NCBI RefSeq assembly: GCF_000373585.1
Contig: NZ_KB891877.1
Location: forward strand, 78,529-142,528
Length of the DNA: 64,000 nt
Direction of reading: 5' to 3'
Source: Streptomyces sp. MspMP-M5
GTDB taxonomy: Bacteria; Actinomycetota; Actinomycetes; Streptomycetales; Streptomycetaceae
Shown here: positions 1-8,898 of the stretch, in pieces
How positions within the stretch are numbered: the stretch's first letter is position 1
How the letters are laid out: every line of letters starts with the position of its first letter
Program-made: the position numbers and the translations under genes
The notes under the pieces: generated by a model
What the model saw: only the letters and a program-made list of their open reading frames with translations
Database searches by the model: none
What the model was told of the DNA's origin: nothing

Positions 1-65
1 CTCACCTGCCCGCCCTCGGCCCGTCAGCCTCTGGCCCGCGCTTCTCCGCGCCGCCGGCCACCGCA

Positions 66-71
66 TAGGCT
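66..71 (+). promoter_or_regulatory. -10 box of a leaderless NUDIX transcript
   Basis: TAGGCT ends 7 bases before the GTG at 79, the spacing expected when transcription begins at the start codon. No good -35 is visible. The first 60 bases of the window hold nothing else I recognise. Confidence 0.5.
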
Positions 72-78
72 CACGGCC

Positions 79-576
79 GTGACGACCATGGACGACGACT
101 ACGCCACCTACATCGCCGGACTGCCCCGGGTGCTCGCCGGCGCGGGGGTCATCTTCCGCGACGCGGAGGGCCGCCTGCTGCTCGTGGAACCCAACTACCT
201 GGACACCTGGGTGCTGCCGGGCGGCACCATCGAGTCCGACGCCGGGGAGTCCCCGCGCGAGGCCGCCCGTCGGGAGACCCTGGAGGAGATCGGCCTGGAC
301 GTGGCGCCGGGCCGACTGCTCGCCATCGACTGGGTGCGCGGGGAGACCCGTCCCCCACTGGTGTCGTACCTCTTCGACGGCGGAGTACTGGACGCGGCAC
401 AGCTCGCCGCCATCCGCCTGCAGGAGGAGGAACTCCTCTCCTGGCGCCTGGTCCCCTGGGACGAGGCCGAAACCCTGCTGGCCAAGGACCTGCGCCTGCG
501 CATCCGCGGCGCCCTCGACGCCCTGGAGAACGACCACGGCCCGGTGGAACTGGAGGACGGCCTGCGGCCGGACTGA
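79..576 (+). CDS. NUDIX hydrolase
   Basis: A 165-residue protein of the NUDIX superfamily, which hydrolyses nucleoside diphosphates linked to another moiety. The Nudix box lies at about residues 48-72: GG, then GES, then REAARRETLEEIGL-like residues carrying the metal-binding Glu cluster (RExxxEE). Two extra residues sit between the leading GG and the conserved GE compared with the consensus. The substrate cannot be read from the sequence. The start is GTG at 79, which has a -10 box 7 bases upstream; an in-frame ATG at 88 is the alternative. It is a single-gene unit, cytoplasmic, with no signal peptide. Confidence 0.9.
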   Translation: MTTMDDDYATYIAGLPRVLAGAGVIFRDAEGRLLLVEPNYLDTWVLPGGTIESDAGESPREAARRETLEEIGLDVAPGRLLAIDWVRGETRPPLVSYLFDGGVLDAAQLAAIRLQEEELLSWRLVPWDEAETLLAKDLRLRIRGALDALENDHGPVELEDGLRPD

Positions 577-689
577 GGGACGTGGCGTGAGGGGGGCGGG
601 CGGGGCTGAACGTGGGCGCCTCCTTGCTGCGGGCGCCTCATACCTGGGTGTGAGAACCGTGGGTTGATTCCTTCTCCCCGCCCGGCCCC

Positions 690-695
690 TAGCCT
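690..695 (+). promoter_or_regulatory. -10 box, leaderless promoter
   Basis: TAGCCT ends 7 bases before the ATG at 703, which supports that ATG over the upstream in-frame TTG at 664. A TTGATT at 664-669 is about 20 bases upstream, a long spacer for a -35. Confidence 0.45.
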
Positions 696-702
696 CGTTC
701 TC

Positions 703-1545
703 ATGGAAGAGATCGCGGAGCGCATCGCGCGGGTGCCGGGAGTCGTCGGGGTCATGCTCGGGGGCAGCCGCGCACGAGGAACCAACCGTCCGGATTCCGA
801 CTGGGACCTGGGCGTCTACTACCGGGGCACACTGGATCTGCCCGCGCTGGAAGCACTGGCGGCGGACGTGACCGGCGGCCCCGTCGAGATACACCCGCCG
901 GGTGCCTGGGGGCCCTGGGTGAACGGCGGGGCGTGGCTGGTCCTGCCCGACGGCAGCCATGTGGACTGGATCTTCCGGGACCTGGACCGGGTGCGGCGGG
1001 TGTGGGAGGACTGCCGCACCGGCCGCTTCGAGACCGGCATGCAGGCCGGCCACCCCCTCGGCTTCTGGTCCCCCGCCTATCCGGGCGAGGTGGCCCTCGG
1101 CCGAATACTGGCCGACGGCTCCGGGGAGTTGGGCCGCCTCAAGGAGGAGACCGGGACGTATCCCGAGCCCCTGCGCAAGGCACTGACCGGTGCCGCCGTC
1201 TGGGACGCGGGCTTCTCAGTGGCGATGGCGGCCAAGTCGTCCGCGACCGCGGACGTCCTGCACGCCTCGCTGTGCCTGTCCCGGGCGGTCGGCGCCCTTG
1301 TCCAGGCCCTGCACGCCCACCACCGCATCTGGTGCCTCAACGAAAAGGGCGCCCTGGCGACGGCTGCCACCCTCCCCCATACCCCACCGGACTTCGCCGC
1401 CCGTGTCACCACACTCCTCGGCGAACTCGGCCGCACCCAGGACCAGTTGCACCACACCCTCGCTCAGGCGGAACGCCTGGTGGCAGAGGTGAGGGAGGCG
1501 GTCACGACAGAGGGTGACGGGCCGGAGGAAGGGGGGCGGGATTAA
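703..1545 (+). CDS. nucleotidyltransferase-domain protein
   Basis: A 280-residue protein of the Pol beta/aminoglycoside-type nucleotidyltransferase superfamily. The GS motif is at residues 21-22 (GGSRARG), followed by the metal-binding DxD at about 33-35 (SDWDLGVYY), all in the first 40 residues. The C-terminal half is predicted helical, like the substrate-binding half of small adenylyl or nucleotidyl transferases. The fold suggests nucleotidyl transfer to a small molecule or to a toxin/antitoxin partner, but nothing nearby shows the substrate. Aminoglycoside modification is possible and unproven. The start at 703 is chosen because the GS motif then sits at the family's usual distance and a -10 box lies 7 bases upstream. 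Confidence 0.8.
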   Translation: MEEIAERIARVPGVVGVMLGGSRARGTNRPDSDWDLGVYYRGTLDLPALEALAADVTGGPVEIHPPGAWGPWVNGGAWLVLPDGSHVDWIFRDLDRVRRVWEDCRTGRFETGMQAGHPLGFWSPAYPGEVALGRILADGSGELGRLKEETGTYPEPLRKALTGAAVWDAGFSVAMAAKSSATADVLHASLCLSRAVGALVQALHAHHRIWCLNEKGALATAATLPHTPPDFAARVTTLLGELGRTQDQLHHTLAQAERLVAEVREAVTTEGDGPEEGGRD

Positions 1546-1550
1546 GGAGT

Positions 1551-2186
1551 TCAGGTGCTGACGCCGACGGTGTGGTGGTAGGTGGTGGGGTCGGTGACGA
1601 AGTCGAGCATGGCGCGAGCGACGTCGGCGCGGGGGATGGAGCTGCCGGACGGGCCGGCTTCGAGGGCGTGGCGGTAGCGGCCGGTGCCCGGCTTGTCGAG
1701 CAGACGGGGCGGGCGGACGGAGGTCCAGTCGAGGTCGGTCTCGCGGAGGACGGCCTCCATGCGTTCCAGGTCGGTGTAGAGCTCCTTGAGGACGGCCCAG
1801 AGCAGCGGGCCGAAGACCCGGTGGGCGAGGAACGGCTGGCCGGCGCCGGTGTGGTTGAGCGGGCCGGCGCTGACAACGAGGAGGCGGCGTACGCCGGTTG
1901 CCGCCATGGCCTCGGTCACCGCGCGGGCCGAGGTCGAGGCGGGGCGCAGTGGATCATGTCGGCCGGCCTGGCCGATGCCGGAGAGGACCGCGTCGGCGCC
2001 CTCGATGGCCGGTTCGACGGAGGCGGCGTCGAGCGCGTCGGCGCGGACGATCGTGAGGCGCGGATGGCGGTCGGTCAGTTTTTCGGGGCTGCGCAGTGCG
2101 GCGGTCACGTCGTGCCCGTCGGCCAGTGCCTGCCTGACGAGGTGCCGGCCGATGCCTCCCGAGGCTCCGACGACGGTGATCTTCAT
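1551..2186 (-). CDS. NAD(P)H-binding epimerase-like protein
   Basis: A 211-residue single-domain Rossmann protein of the atypical SDR (NmrA/SDR_a5-like) group. The nucleotide-binding loop GASGGIG is at residues 7-13, and RxPRLLDKPGTGRY-like residues near the C terminus are typical of this group. Such proteins act as NAD(P)H-dependent reductases or redox sensors. The start at 2186 has GGAGG about 6 bases upstream; a longer frame to 2288 would run through the operator. It is divergent from the TetR gene at 2315 across a 14-bp-arm palindrome, so it is the likely repression target of that regulator. Confidence 0.85.
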   Translation of the reverse strand: MKITVVGASGGIGRHLVRQALADGHDVTAALRSPEKLTDRHPRLTIVRADALDAASVEPAIEGADAVLSGIGQAGRHDPLRPASTSARAVTEAMAATGVRRLLVVSAGPLNHTGAGQPFLAHRVFGPLLWAVLKELYTDLERMEAVLRETDLDWTSVRPPRLLDKPGTGRYRHALEAGPSGSSIPRADVARAMLDFVTDPTTYHHTVGVST

Positions 2187-2247
2187 GGGTCCTCCGGTGA
2201 TCTTTCCTGGCCCGAGCGGAGAAGGGAGAGGGAAGGGGCGAGCAAGG

Positions 2248-2293
2248 GGTGAGTGAACACTTACCCACCAGTGTGGGTGAGTGTTCACTCACC
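2248..2293. promoter_or_regulatory. large palindrome, probable TetR operator
   Basis: Perfect 14-base inverted repeats GGTGAGTGAACACT (2248-2261) and AGTGTTCACTCACC (2280-2293). A nested ACCCAC/GTGGGT pair (2263-2268, 2273-2278) lies inside. It sits between divergent starts at 2186 and 2315, so one bound repressor could control both genes. Confidence 0.75.
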
Positions 2294-2301
2294 TGTCAAT
2301 G

Positions 2302-2307
2302 TAGGGT
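2302..2307 (+). promoter_or_regulatory. -10 box of the TetR gene
   Basis: TAGGGT ends 7 bases before the ATG at 2315, suggesting a leaderless message. It lies just downstream of the operator. Confidence 0.45.
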
Positions 2308-2314
2308 CGTTCCC

Positions 2315-3001
2315 ATGAGCCCTGAAGCCGATGCCCCGCTGTCCGGAGGGGCGTTGACGCGCTCCCGCATCCTGGACGCCGCCGCCGCGCTGATGACGAA
2401 CGTGGGCCTGACCCACACCACGACCAAGCAGATCGCCAAGGAGGCCGGGTGCTCCGAGGCGACGCTCTACAAGCACTTCCGCAGCAAGGAAGAGATCTTC
2501 GTGCGGGTGCTGCACGAGCGGGTGCCACAGTTCTCCGACGCGTTGGCGGGGCTGCCGGACCGGGCGGGTGACGAACGCGGTCCGGCCGGGCACCTCGAGG
2601 CGGTGGTGCTGGCCGCGTTGCGGTTCTACCGGGGGTCGTTCCCGATTGCGGCCTCGCTGTTCGCCAGTCCGGAGTTGCTGGCGACGCATCGGCGCAAGCT
2701 GGACGAGCTGGGCGCCGTGGGGCCGCACAATGCGAGCGGGCAGCTGGCGGCGTATCTGGCGGCGGAGCAGAAGCTGGGGCGGATCTCGGCTGCGGTCGAT
2801 CCGCATGCGGCGGCCAATCTGCTGATCGGGGCCTGTTTCCACCGGGCGTTTCTCGACCTGTTCTTCGACGGGGAGGCGCCGGCAGGGGCGCTGCGGCCCG
2901 AGGGCGAGGGGGAGTTCGCGGCGGAGACGGTGCGGGCGGTGCTGGGTGGGCTCGCGCCGTCAGGCGAGCGGAGAGGGCGACGCGTAGCGGGCGACATGTA
3001 G
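2315..3001 (+). CDS. TetR-family repressor
   Basis: A 228-residue TetR/AcrR-type regulator. The N-terminal DNA-binding domain spans about residues 13-60, with the helix-turn-helix at about 35-56 (TTKQIAKEAGCSEATLYKHF). The rest is an all-helical ligand and dimerisation domain. The ligand is unknown. The divergent NAD(P)-binding gene and the palindrome between them suggest the regulator controls itself and that gene. The start at 2315 follows a leaderless -10 box; the frame is open upstream to 2249, but that would translate the operator. Confidence 0.9.
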   Translation: MSPEADAPLSGGALTRSRILDAAAALMTNVGLTHTTTKQIAKEAGCSEATLYKHFRSKEEIFVRVLHERVPQFSDALAGLPDRAGDERGPAGHLEAVVLAALRFYRGSFPIAASLFASPELLATHRRKLDELGAVGPHNASGQLAAYLAAEQKLGRISAAVDPHAAANLLIGACFHRAFLDLFFDGEAPAGALRPEGEGEFAAETVRAVLGGLAPSGERRGRRVAGDM

Positions 3002-3040
3002 TGGATCCGGACAGGTAGCGGGTCGGAGGGCGGGCCGGCC

Positions 3041-3180
3041 GGACCCACAGGTCTGTCGCCCGACGCGCGGGCCTGTTGCCCGACGCGCGGGCCTGTTGCC
3101 GGGCGGGCGGGCCTGTCGCCGGGCGGGCGGGCCTGTCGCAGGACGTGCGGGCCTGTCTCTGCGCGGGCGGCCGTCAGTCG
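3041..3180. repeat. 20-bp tandem repeat array between convergent genes
   Basis: About six to seven head-to-tail 20-base units sharing a GCGGGCCTGT core. The units at 3061-3080 and 3081-3100 are identical; the others diverge, with decay at both ends. The array lies in the 236-base gap between the 3' ends of the TetR gene (3001) and ogt (3238). The unit is not a multiple of three and no gene reads through it. There are no spacers, so it is not CRISPR. Confidence 0.85.
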
Positions 3181-3237
3181 TCGGTCACGCCTGTTCGGCC
3201 GCCCCGGACCGCTCCTGCACGGCTCGGGCTGTCCTGC

Positions 3238-3846
3238 TCAGGCGCAGTCGTCCGGGGGAAAGAGTCCGTCGGCGGCGCGTTCGAAGGTGAGGAGGCGGCG
3301 TTTGCGGTCGAGGCCGCCGCCGTAGCCGGTGAGGCTGCCGTTGGCGCCGACGACGCGGTGGCAGGGGACGATGATGCCGATCGGGTTGCGGCCGTTGGCC
3401 AGGCCGACGGCGCGGGACGCGTTCGGGGTGCCGAGGCGGGCGGCGAGCTGCCCGTACGAGACCGTCTCGCCGTAGGGGATGGTGCGCAGGGCGGCCCAGA
3501 CGCGGCGCTGGAACGGGGTGCCGTGCAGCGCGAGCGGCAGGTCGAAGGTGGTCAGTTCGCCCCGGAAGTAGGCGCGGAGCTGGGCGATGGTCGCGGCGAA
3601 GGGCGGTTCGTCGGGGTCTGCGGGGGTGCCGAAGGTCTCCTGGGGTGGGCGGTGGCGCTGGTCGGTCATGTAGAGGCCGCTGAGGGTGTCGCCGTGGGCG
3701 ACGAGGGTGAGCGGGCCGACCGGGGTGTCGTGGAGGACGGTGTGGGTCACCGGACCGGAGGGGGCGGAGGGGGCTGTGGTGGGTGTGCTCTCGGGGGTGG
3801 GTGTGCTGTCGGTGGGGGCCGCGGTGGCTGTGGTGGGGGTGGGCAT
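3238..3846 (-). CDS. ogt: methylated-DNA--[protein]-cysteine S-methyltransferase
   Basis: A 202-residue suicide DNA-repair protein that moves alkyl groups from O6-alkylguanine in DNA to its own cysteine. The active site IVPCHRV has Cys162. The preceding [10 protein letters not shown] and [18 protein letters not shown] residues form the helix-turn-helix that flips out the damaged base. The first 30 residues are a low-complexity Thr/Pro/Ser tail not seen in typical family members. The ATG is 8 bases downstream of the ada-alkA stop without a clear ribosome site, suggesting translational coupling. With its neighbour it forms an alkylation-damage operon. Confidence 0.92.
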   Translation of the reverse strand: MPTPTTATAAPTDSTPTPESTPTTAPSAPSGPVTHTVLHDTPVGPLTLVAHGDTLSGLYMTDQRHRPPQETFGTPADPDEPPFAATIAQLRAYFRGELTTFDLPLALHGTPFQRRVWAALRTIPYGETVSYGQLAARLGTPNASRAVGLANGRNPIGIIVPCHRVVGANGSLTGYGGGLDRKRRLLTFERAADGLFPPDDCA

Positions 3847-3854
3847 GGTGGGGC

Positions 3855-5327
3855 TCAATTCGTGGGGAGGTGGTTGATGGGGTGGTCTTCGGTTGCCCAG
3901 AGGTACTGGACGGCGTAGGCGCGCCAGGGGCGCCAGCGGGCGGAGTGACGGATGAGGGCTGCGGGGGTGGCGGGCAGGCCGAGGCCGGCGGCCGCGCGGC
4001 GCAGGCCGAGGTCGGTGGGGGTGAAGGCGTCGGGGTCGCCGAGGGCGCGCATGGCGATGCATTCGACGGTCCAGGGGCCGATGCCGGGGAGCGCGGCGAG
4101 ACGGGCGCGGGCCTCGTCCCGGTCGCTGCCGACGCCGAGTTGCAGGGTGCCGTCCGTGAGGGCCGCGACGACGCCGGTGAGGGTGGCGCGTCGGGTGCGG
4201 GGCATGGCGAGGGTTTCCGGGGCGAGGGCGGCGAGGGCGGCGGGGGTCGGGAAGAGGTGGGTGAGGCCGCCGCAGGGGTCGTCGACCGGTTCGCCGTGGG
4301 CGAGGACCAGGCGGCCGGCGTGGGTGCGGGCGGCGGCGGTGGAGACCTGCTGGCCGAGGACCGCACGGATCGCGAATTCGTCGGCGTCGGCGGTGCGCGG
4401 CACCCGGCGGCCGGGGGCCTTGTCGACCAGCGGGGCGAGCTGCGGGTCCTCCCGGAGCAGGCTGTCGACGGCCTCCGGGTCGGCGTCGAGGTCGAGCATC
4501 CGGCGGCAACGGGCGATGGCGCCGGCGAGGTCGCGGAGGTCGGTGAGGGAGAGCCGGCAGTCGATGTGGTCGGGGTGGGGGGTGAGGGCGACGATGCCGT
4601 GTCCGTAGGGGAGGTCGAGGGTGCGGCGGTAGGCGCCGTCGCGCCATTCCTCGACGCCGGGGACGGCGGTGGCGGCGAGGTGTCCGAAGAGGTTGTCGGG
4701 GTTGAGCGGCTGCCGGAAGGGGAGCCGCAGGGTGAGGGTGCCGGGGGTGGTGGCGCGGGGGCCGGGGCGGGCGCGGCCGCGGAGTTCGGTGGGCGCGAGG
4801 GCGAAGACCTCGCGGACGGTCTCGTTGAAGGAGCGGATGCTGGCGAATCCGGCGGCGAAGGCGATCTCGGCCATCGGGAGGGTGGTGGTCTCGATCAGGA
4901 GCCGGGCGGTCTGGGCGCGCTGGGCGCGGGCCAGGGCGAGCGGGCCGGCGCCGAGTTCGGCGCGGAGTTGGCGTTCGATCTGGCGGGGGCTGTAGCCGAG
5001 GCGGGCGGCGAGACCGGGGACGCCTTCGCGGTCGACGATGCCGTCGGCGATCAGCCGCATGGCGCGGGCGACCAGGTCGGCCCGTTCGTCCCACTGCGGG
5101 GAGCCGGGGCTGGCGTCCGGGCGGCAGCGTTTGCAGGCCCGGAAGCCGGCCTGTTGGGCAGCGGCCGCGCTGGGGTAGAAGCGCATGTTCTCCGGTTTGG
5201 GGGGCACCACCGGGCAGCTGGGCCGGCAGTAGATGCCGGTGGTGACGACGGCGATGTAGAACCATCCGTCGAAGCGGGCGTCCTTGGACTGCACGGCGCG
5301 CAGACAGCGCTCGGTATCGGTGTGCAT
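3855..5327 (-). CDS. AdaA-AlkA fusion: alkylation regulator plus 3-methyladenine glycosylase
   Basis: A 490-residue three-part protein. Residues 1-75 are the Ada zinc domain with Cys34, Cys38, Cys65 and Cys68; one Cys accepts methyl from DNA phosphotriesters and switches the protein on. Residues about 85-185 are an AraC-type helix-turn-helix. The C-terminal half is an AlkA-like N-domain followed by an HhH-GPD glycosylase ([10 protein letters not shown], then catalytic Asp in FTPTDLGL), which excises alkylated bases. It therefore combines damage sensing, transcription activation and base excision. It is expected to activate its own operon, including ogt. The fusion is known in actinobacteria. 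The start at 5327 is the Ada-like MHTDTERC. Confidence 0.93.
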   Translation of the reverse strand: MHTDTERCLRAVQSKDARFDGWFYIAVVTTGIYCRPSCPVVPPKPENMRFYPSAAAAQQAGFRACKRCRPDASPGSPQWDERADLVARAMRLIADGIVDREGVPGLAARLGYSPRQIERQLRAELGAGPLALARAQRAQTARLLIETTTLPMAEIAFAAGFASIRSFNETVREVFALAPTELRGRARPGPRATTPGTLTLRLPFRQPLNPDNLFGHLAATAVPGVEEWRDGAYRRTLDLPYGHGIVALTPHPDHIDCRLSLTDLRDLAGAIARCRRMLDLDADPEAVDSLLREDPQLAPLVDKAPGRRVPRTADADEFAIRAVLGQQVSTAAARTHAGRLVLAHGEPVDDPCGGLTHLFPTPAALAALAPETLAMPRTRRATLTGVVAALTDGTLQLGVGSDRDEARARLAALPGIGPWTVECIAMRALGDPDAFTPTDLGLRRAAAGLGLPATPAALIRHSARWRPWRAYAVQYLWATEDHPINHLPTN

Positions 5328-5383
5328 GTCCTCCAGGATTCCGCAGCCGGGTAGGTGCGGGCTGGCGGAAATCCGACATCAAC

Positions 5384-5535
5384 CTTGGCTCGTCAGCTCG
5401 GACACGGATTTGCCTCGGCTTGTCAGCCCCCGGACACCGGCTTCCCTCGGCTCGTCAGCCGGGACACCGGCTTCCCTCGGCTCGTCAGCCGGGACACCGG
5501 CTTCCCTCGGCTCGTCGGCCGGGACACCGATGTGC
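5384..5535. repeat. five-copy 30-bp tandem repeat array
   Basis: Units begin at 5384, 5414, 5446, 5476 and 5506. The central pair (5446-5475, 5476-5505) is identical; the second unit has a 2-base insertion. Each intact unit contains GCCGG-GACA-CCGGC, a 5-bp stem with a 4-base loop, so a transcript would carry a string of small hairpins. The array lies between the macrodomain gene (ends at 5580) and the ada-alkA start (5327), inside the likely promoter or leader region of the repair operon. There are no spacers. Confidence 0.85.
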
Positions 5536-5579
5536 CTTCGGCTCCCCGTTGCTCTCGCAGGGGGTGGTGTACGGCGTGA

Positions 5580-6110
<531 letters not shown>

Positions 6111-6116
6111 GTGGTG

Positions 6117-6122
6117 AGCCTA
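6117..6122 (-). promoter_or_regulatory. -10 box of the macrodomain gene
   Basis: On the minus strand TAGGCT is followed by six bases and the ATG at 6110, a leaderless arrangement. Confidence 0.45.
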
Positions 6123-6235
6123 GGCGCTTGCCCGGTGAGGGCAGGGCGGGTCCGCATGGTCTCGTCGTTCGTCCGGAGGGCGGGTCGGGGGGCGGCTCGG
6201 GTGGCCGGGGCAGGTCCCGGTTGCGCGGGCGCGTC

Positions 6236-7648
6236 CTAGCGGCCGCTCGCCCGGAGGCGGCGCCAGACGGCTCGGGCGGCGTGGTGGCCGGACATGCCGT
6301 GGACGCCGGGGCCGGGTGGGGTGGCCTGGGAGCAGAGGAAGACGGCGGGGTGGGCGGTTTCGTAGGGGACGCGGGTGAGCTTGGGGCGGATGAGGAGGCG
6401 GAGGCCGGCGGCGGAGCCGGTGGCGGTGTCGCCGCCGACGTAGTTGGCGTTGCGGGCGGCGAGTTGTGGGGGGCCGGCGACGGCGCGGGCGAGGACGAGG
6501 TCGCGGAAGCCGGGGGCGAAGCGTTCGATCTGGCGCTCGACGGCGTCGGTGGCGTCGCCCGTCCAGCCGTTGGGGACGTGGCCGTAGGCCCAGAAGGTGT
6601 GGTGGCCTTCGGGGGCGCGGGTGGGGTCGATGAGGCTGGGCTGGGCGGTGATCAGGAAGGGGACGGAGGGATCGCGGCCCTGGACGGCGGCGTCGAGGGC
6701 GGCGGAGATCTCGCCGCTGGTGGGGCCGATGTGGACGGTGCCGGCGTGGTGGGCTTCCGGGGCGGTCCAGGGGACGGGGCCGGACAGCGCGTAGTCGATC
6801 TTGAAGACGCTGGGGCCGTAGGTGACGTCGCGGTAGGCGTTGCCGAGGCCGGCGATGCGGGCGAGGGCGGTCGGGGAGGTGTCGAAGACGTAGGCGCGGG
6901 CCGGCGGGAGGTCGTCCAGGCGCTTGACCTCGAAGTCGGTGTGGACGGCGCCGCCGTGGGCGCGGAGGAGGCCGGCGAGGGCGTCGGAGATGGCCTGGGA
7001 GCCGCCGCGGGGCACCGGCCAGCCGTTGGCGTGGGCGGCGAGGGCGAACATCAGGGCCAGGCCGCTGGTGCCGAAGCCGCGGAGCGGCGCGATGGCGTGG
7101 GCGGCGAGGCCGGCCAGCAGGGCGCGGGCCTTCTCGTCCTGGAAGCGGTTGTTGAGGAGGGTGACCGGCTGCATGGCGACCAGGCCGAAGCGGGCGTAGG
7201 TGAGCGGGTCCTGGGGCAGGCCCAGCCACTGGGTGCGCAGGAAGTCGTGGGCCAGGGTGTCCCACCGGCCGGTGAACGGGGCGACGAGCCGGCGGTAGGT
7301 GCCGGCGTCGCGCGGCCCGAACGACATGGCGGTCTCGCCGACGGAGTGCGCCAGGACCGCTGCGGTGCCGTCGGGGAAGGGGTGCGCCATGGGGAGGTCG
7401 GGGTGGAGCCATTCCAGGCCGTGGCGCTCCAGGGGCATGGCGCGGAAGGCGGGGGAGCCGGCGGCGAGCGGGTGCACCGCGGAGCACGGGTCGTGGCGGA
7501 AACCAGGGAGGGTCAACTCCTCGGTGCGGGCGCCGCCGCCGATGGTGTCGCGGGCTTCGAAGACCTCGACGGACATGCCGCGGCGGGCGAGTTCGACCGC
7601 CGCTGTCAGGCCGTTGGGCCCCGATCCGATCACGACGGCATCGAGCAT
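6236..7648 (-). CDS. phytoene-desaturase-like FAD-dependent oxidoreductase
   Basis: A 470-residue flavoprotein of the amine-oxidase/phytoene-desaturase superfamily. The FAD-binding Rossmann loop is at the extreme N terminus ([13 protein letters not shown]), followed by the [14 protein letters not shown] stretch that binds the ribose and pyrophosphate. The C-terminal FAD motif is [16 protein letters not shown]. Members act on carotenoids and other lipids, but there is no crtB/crtE partner here, so a carotenoid role is doubtful. Start 7648 ([10 protein letters not shown]) matches the family better than the GTG at 7666. It follows the inositol-monophosphatase-like gene by about 50 bases on the same strand, so the two may be co-transcribed. 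Confidence 0.85.
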   Translation of the reverse strand: MLDAVVIGSGPNGLTAAVELARRGMSVEVFEARDTIGGGARTEELTLPGFRHDPCSAVHPLAAGSPAFRAMPLERHGLEWLHPDLPMAHPFPDGTAAVLAHSVGETAMSFGPRDAGTYRRLVAPFTGRWDTLAHDFLRTQWLGLPQDPLTYARFGLVAMQPVTLLNNRFQDEKARALLAGLAAHAIAPLRGFGTSGLALMFALAAHANGWPVPRGGSQAISDALAGLLRAHGGAVHTDFEVKRLDDLPPARAYVFDTSPTALARIAGLGNAYRDVTYGPSVFKIDYALSGPVPWTAPEAHHAGTVHIGPTSGEISAALDAAVQGRDPSVPFLITAQPSLIDPTRAPEGHHTFWAYGHVPNGWTGDATDAVERQIERFAPGFRDLVLARAVAGPPQLAARNANYVGGDTATGSAAGLRLLIRPKLTRVPYETAHPAVFLCSQATPPGPGVHGMSGHHAARAVWRRLRASGR

Positions 7649-7697
7649 CGTCGGCACCTGCGCCACTCCCCTCGTGTCCGACCCTCGTCGGTGAGGG

Positions 7698-8639
7698 TCA
7701 GTTGGCGGCAGCCAGCAGTCCGAGGATACGCCGCGCCGTTTCGGCGTCCCGTGCCGCGGTGAAGGGCAGCGCGTTGCCGCCTTCGATGCGGAAGGGACGG
7801 CCGGCGACGGTGCCGCTGGCGCCGCCCGCTTCGTGGACGAGGAGCAGACCGGCGGCGTGGTCCCAGGAGTTCTCCCAGCTGAAGGCCGTGGCGTCGAGCC
7901 GGCCGACGGCTATGTGGAGGTACTCCAGGCCGGCGGAGCCGCAGGGGCGGGGCGTGACGCCGGGGGTCTTCAGGGCGGCCAGGACGCGCTTCTGGTCGTC
8001 GGTGGTGAAGTCGGGGTGGGAGGTGGCGACTTCGAGATCGGCACCGGGGGCGGGGTGGCCGGCGGTGAGCCGTGCGCCGTTGAGCCAGGCGCCGGCGCCG
8101 CGGCGGGCGACGGCCATCTGGCCGAGGGCGGGGGCGTACGTCCAGGAGGCGAGCACCTCGCCGCGGTGGGCGAGGGCGACCAGGGTGGCGAAGCCGGGGT
8201 CGCCGTGGACGAACTGGCGGGTGCCGTCGACCGGGTCGACGATCCAGACGGGGGCGTCGCCGTGGAGGGCATCGAGGACGGTGGGGTCGGCGTGCACGGC
8301 CTCTTCGCCGACCACCCGGGAGCCGGGCAGCAGGGCGGTGAGGGCGGCGGTGAGGTGCTCCTCGGCGCGCCGGTCGGCGATGGTGACGAGGTCGTGCGGG
8401 CCGTTCTTCTCGACGATCTCCTCGGCGCCGAGCTGCCGGAAGCGGGGCACGATCTCGTCGGCCGCGGCCTGCCGGACGGCGGCCTCCACGGCCGCCCAGT
8501 CCAGCCCGGAGAGATCGGGCTCGGCGGCGGGCGCGGCGGCCGGGGTGAGGGTGACGGCGTCGGCGAGGTCCGTGGTGGCCGTAATGTCCGTGGTGTCCGT
8601 GGTGTCTCCCGGAGTGCGGATGTCCAGTGCTTCGATCAT
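7698..8639 (-). CDS. inositol monophosphatase-family phosphatase
   Basis: A 313-residue metal-dependent sugar-phosphatase-fold protein. The catalytic metal sites are present: GEEAV at about 111-115, DPVDGT at about 135-140, and the WDHAAG stretch near residue 265. Family members dephosphorylate inositol phosphate, histidinol phosphate or PAP; the substrate is not decided by the sequence. The first 45 residues form a Thr/Asp/Ala-rich extension. Start 8639 (MIEALDI) was chosen because upstream codons in the open frame are of low protein-like quality. It is upstream of the flavoprotein gene on the same strand. Confidence 0.85.
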   Translation of the reverse strand: MIEALDIRTPGDTTDTTDITATTDLADAVTLTPAAAPAAEPDLSGLDWAAVEAAVRQAAADEIVPRFRQLGAEEIVEKNGPHDLVTIADRRAEEHLTAALTALLPGSRVVGEEAVHADPTVLDALHGDAPVWIVDPVDGTRQFVHGDPGFATLVALAHRGEVLASWTYAPALGQMAVARRGAGAWLNGARLTAGHPAPGADLEVATSHPDFTTDDQKRVLAALKTPGVTPRPCGSAGLEYLHIAVGRLDATAFSWENSWDHAAGLLLVHEAGGASGTVAGRPFRIEGGNALPFTAARDAETARRILGLLAAAN

Positions 8640-8898
8640 GCATCCATCGAACCATGGGCCACTGACACTCCGGCCGGACTCCGGGTGAACTCCGGGTGCC
8701 GTACGGACCACGGGCGGGTGCCGCCGGCCGCCCCGGAGAGCACCGGCCACCCCCGCCCCGCCGGCCTCGCCCCAAGCCATCACCCCAGGTCAGCACCGTA
8801 TCCGGCGTCGCGAGGCGGCGTCCCGCAACGGCGTCCCGAGGCGGCATCCCAAGGTGGCCGGCCGCCGGTCACCGCACCCCCAGGCAGCCCGCCGCCGT

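Noticed and set aside
703..1545. Aminoglycoside resistance gene
   Set aside because: The nucleotidyltransferase motif is clear, but nothing specific to aminoglycoside substrates can be shown.
3041..3180. CRISPR-like array
   Set aside because: Units are contiguous with no spacers and no cas genes are present; it is a simple tandem repeat. The same holds for 5384-5535.
3783..5354. Long plus-strand open frame opposite ada-alkA
   Set aside because: Gly/Glu/Val-rich composition caused by GC-biased codons on the other strand; the minus-strand product is a clear fusion of known domains.
6236..7648. Carotenoid biosynthesis gene
   Set aside because: No crtB, crtE or crtY nearby; the superfamily is broad.
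6128..7762. Long plus-strand frame opposite the flavoprotein
   Set aside because: Antisense shadow with low-complexity composition; similar shadows cover 8854-10974, 32831-34366 and 34318-36315.
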